Source: Streptococcus sanguinis SK49
GTDB taxonomy: Bacteria; Bacillota; Bacilli; Lactobacillales; Streptococcaceae
Reading direction: 5' to 3'
DNA length: 64,000 bases
Assembly: GCF_000212815.1 (NCBI RefSeq)
Contig: NZ_GL890985.1
Span: 339,324 to 403,323 of the forward strand
The position numbers and the translations under genes are program-made. Shown here piece after piece: positions 62,508 through 64,000 of the stretch (position 1 is the stretch's first letter; each line of letters starts with the position of its first letter). The notes beneath the pieces were generated by a model that ran no database searches, was not told the origin of the DNA, and was given only the letters and a program-made list of their open reading frames with translations.

Positions 62508-64000
62508 TTAGAACAAACCGCTGATATTGCCGTCTTTATCAACATCAATCTTTTCGCTGGCTGGTACTTTAGGCAGTCCTGGCATGGTCATGATGGCACC
62601 AGTCAGCGCAACGATAAAGCCTGCACCAGCAGAAACTTTGAGCTGGCTGATAGTCACGACAAAGTCTTTAGGTGCGCCCAGTTTCTTAGCATCGTCTGAG
62701 AAGGAGTATTGAGTCTTAGCCATACAGATAGGATAGTTGGAGAAGCCCAGCTCTTCCAGTTGTTTGAGCTCGCGTTTAGCAGCAGGAGTCAGGCGAACGC
62801 CCTTGCCTCCGTAGACCTTAGTAACAATTTTGTTCAGCTTGGTCTTAATGGAGTCCTCTTCATTATATACAAATTGGAAGTGATTGTCTCCTTCGGCCAG
62901 TTCCACGACTTTTTCAGCCAACTCTTTACCGCCGGCTCCGCCATTCGCCCAGACGTCGGAAATCACTACGTCAACGCCGCGTTTTTGGCAGGCGTCATAA
63001 ACTGCTTGCAATTCTGCTTCGGTATCCAGCGGGAATTTATTGATGGCAACGACTGCTGGCAGGCCATAAACATCTTGAATGTTTTCCAGATGTTTTTCCA
63101 AGTTTGGCAGTCCATCTACAACGGATTGGACATTTTCTTCAGCCAGGTCGCTCTTAGCCACACCACCGTGCATCTTGAGAGCGCGGATGGTAGCAACTAG
63201 AACTACAGCTGCTGGACGAAGTCCAGATGTACGACACTTGATATCAATGAATTTTTCAGCACCGAGGTCAGCACCGAAACCAGCTTCTGTGACTGCATAA
63301 TCGGCATATTTGAGAGCCAGCTTGGTAGCTAGGACACTGTTACAGCCATGGGCAATGTTGGCAAAAGGTCCACCGTGAATCAAGGCTGGCGTATGTTCCA
63401 GAGTTTGCACCAAGTTTGGATGGATAGCGTCTTTGAGCACAGCAGCCATAGCGCCACCAGCTTTCAGATCCTTGGCAGTTATTGGCTTACCTTCAAAGCT
63501 GTAACCAATGATTATTTTTTCCAAACGGTTCTTGAGGTCAGTGATATTTTCTGACAGACATAGAATAGCCATAACCTCAGAAGCAACTGTAATGTCAAAC
63601 CCATCTTCACGTGGAACACCGTTAACCTTGCCCTGCAAGCCATCCACAATGTGGCGCAGTTGCCGGTCATTCATATCCACTGCCCGCTTCCAAGTGATGC
63701 GGCGAGAATCGATACCTAAGGCATTTCCATGATGGATGTGGTTATCAATGAGGGCTGCCAGCAGGTTGTTGGCAACACCGATGGCATGAAAGTCACCAGT
63801 GAAGTGGAGATTGATATCCTCCATGGGCACAACTTGAGCGTGCCCACCGCCAGCAGCTCCGCCCTTGATACCAAAGACAGGTCCGAGTGAAGGTTCCCGT
63901 AGAGCGATAACGGCTTTTTTACCGATAGCAGCCAAAGCATCGACTAATCCGACAGAAGTAGTGGTCTTGCCTTCTCCGGCTGGTGTTGGAGAAATAGCTG
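62508..64000 (-). CDS. fhs: Formate-tetrahydrofolate ligase Fhs, 5' end outside window
   Basis: About 497 codons are visible. The frame continues unbroken to the window edge, where the P-loop [14 protein letters not shown] is encoded, so roughly 60 N-terminal residues are missing. Further family blocks are [27 protein letters not shown] and [13 protein letters not shown] near the C-terminus. It makes 10-formyl-THF from formate, THF and ATP, or runs in reverse to recover ATP. In a hut operon this fits handling of the one-carbon unit released from histidine via formimino-THF. Confidence 0.95.
   Translation of the reverse strand, partial: AISPTPAGEGKTTTSVGLVDALAAIGKKAVIALREPSLGPVFGIKGGAAGGGHAQVVPMEDINLHFTGDFHAIGVANNLLAALIDNHIHHGNALGIDSRRITWKRAVDMNDRQLRHIVDGLQGKVNGVPREDGFDITVASEVMAILCLSENITDLKNRLEKIIIGYSFEGKPITAKDLKAGGAMAAVLKDAIHPNLVQTLEHTPALIHGGPFANIAHGCNSVLATKLALKYADYAVTEAGFGADLGAEKFIDIKCRTSGLRPAAVVLVATIRALKMHGGVAKSDLAEENVQSVVDGLPNLEKHLENIQDVYGLPAVVAINKFPLDTEAELQAVYDACQKRGVDVVISDVWANGGAGGKELAEKVVELAEGDNHFQFVYNEEDSIKTKLNKIVTKVYGGKGVRLTPAAKRELKQLEELGFSNYPICMAKTQYSFSDDAKKLGAPKDFVVTISQLKVSAGAGFIVALTGAIMTMPGLPKVPASEKIDVDKDGNISGLF

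Noticed and set aside
62709..63200. 163-codon plus-strand frame opposite fhs
   Set aside because: Antisense shadow of the conserved fhs reading frame, no start signals.

Overview
The window reads as a chromosome segment of an oral streptococcus of the sanguinis group (Streptococcus sanguinis or a close relative). This is inferred from gene content: a pyruvate oxidase of streptococcal SpxB type, a copY-cupA-copA copper operon with cupredoxin domains, a BusR/OpuA osmolyte system, and a streptococcal hut operon carrying fhs and hutD. Shine-Dalgarno sites and promoters are of low-GC Gram-positive type. I see no rRNA, tRNA, CRISPR array, integrase or transposase.

Layout. 1-2.9 kb: glycine betaine uptake (opuAA, partial opuAB) under the GntR/RCK_C repressor BusR, with visible operators on a strong promoter. 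3-6.2 kb: a membrane-anchored MutS-like ATPase, a Cof phosphatase and an SGNH hydrolase in one unit. 6.2-9.3 kb: copper efflux operon with two cop boxes. 9.3-12 kb: a small interspersed repeat, spxB with two cre-like sites, and a VOC protein. 12.1-15.2 kb: a polar amino-acid ABC transporter whose ATPase has an altered Walker A. 15.4-20.9 kb: a phospho-beta-glucosidase, an alpha/beta hydrolase, two TetR regulators with candidate operators, and membrane proteins.

21-34.7 kb is the most interesting region. It holds two tandem serine beta-lactamase-fold membrane proteins, a two-component system with a very short kinase, a CPBP (CAAX) protease, an Xre membrane regulator, and three paralogous ABC modules of bacteriocin-immunity type. 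Four promoters, one for the beta-lactamase-fold pair and one for each ABC module, carry the same 37-bp direct-repeat element. The repeat period is 22 bp and the element sits exactly 12 bp upstream of the -10 box in every case. This looks like the regulon of the local response regulator, probably a cell-envelope or antimicrobial-peptide detoxification system.

34.7-42.1 kb: a small hydrolase, fused pabB-pabC, a DEAH-type helicase with a C-terminal membrane hairpin, an AI-2E family protein and an unknown anchored protein. 42.2-48 kb: MET-box-metE-metF, a HAD phosphatase and two histidine phosphatases. 48-53.6 kb: a three-gene glycosyltransferase/phosphodiester glycosidase unit, three unknown membrane-anchored genes, and a PrsW-like protease. 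53.8-56.8 kb: a large BTAD/ATPase/TPR regulator. 56.9-64 kb: histidine utilisation genes hutG, hutH, a permease, hutD and fhs (cut by the window end). A consensus promoter is duplicated around a small membrane-protein gene between hutG and hutH.
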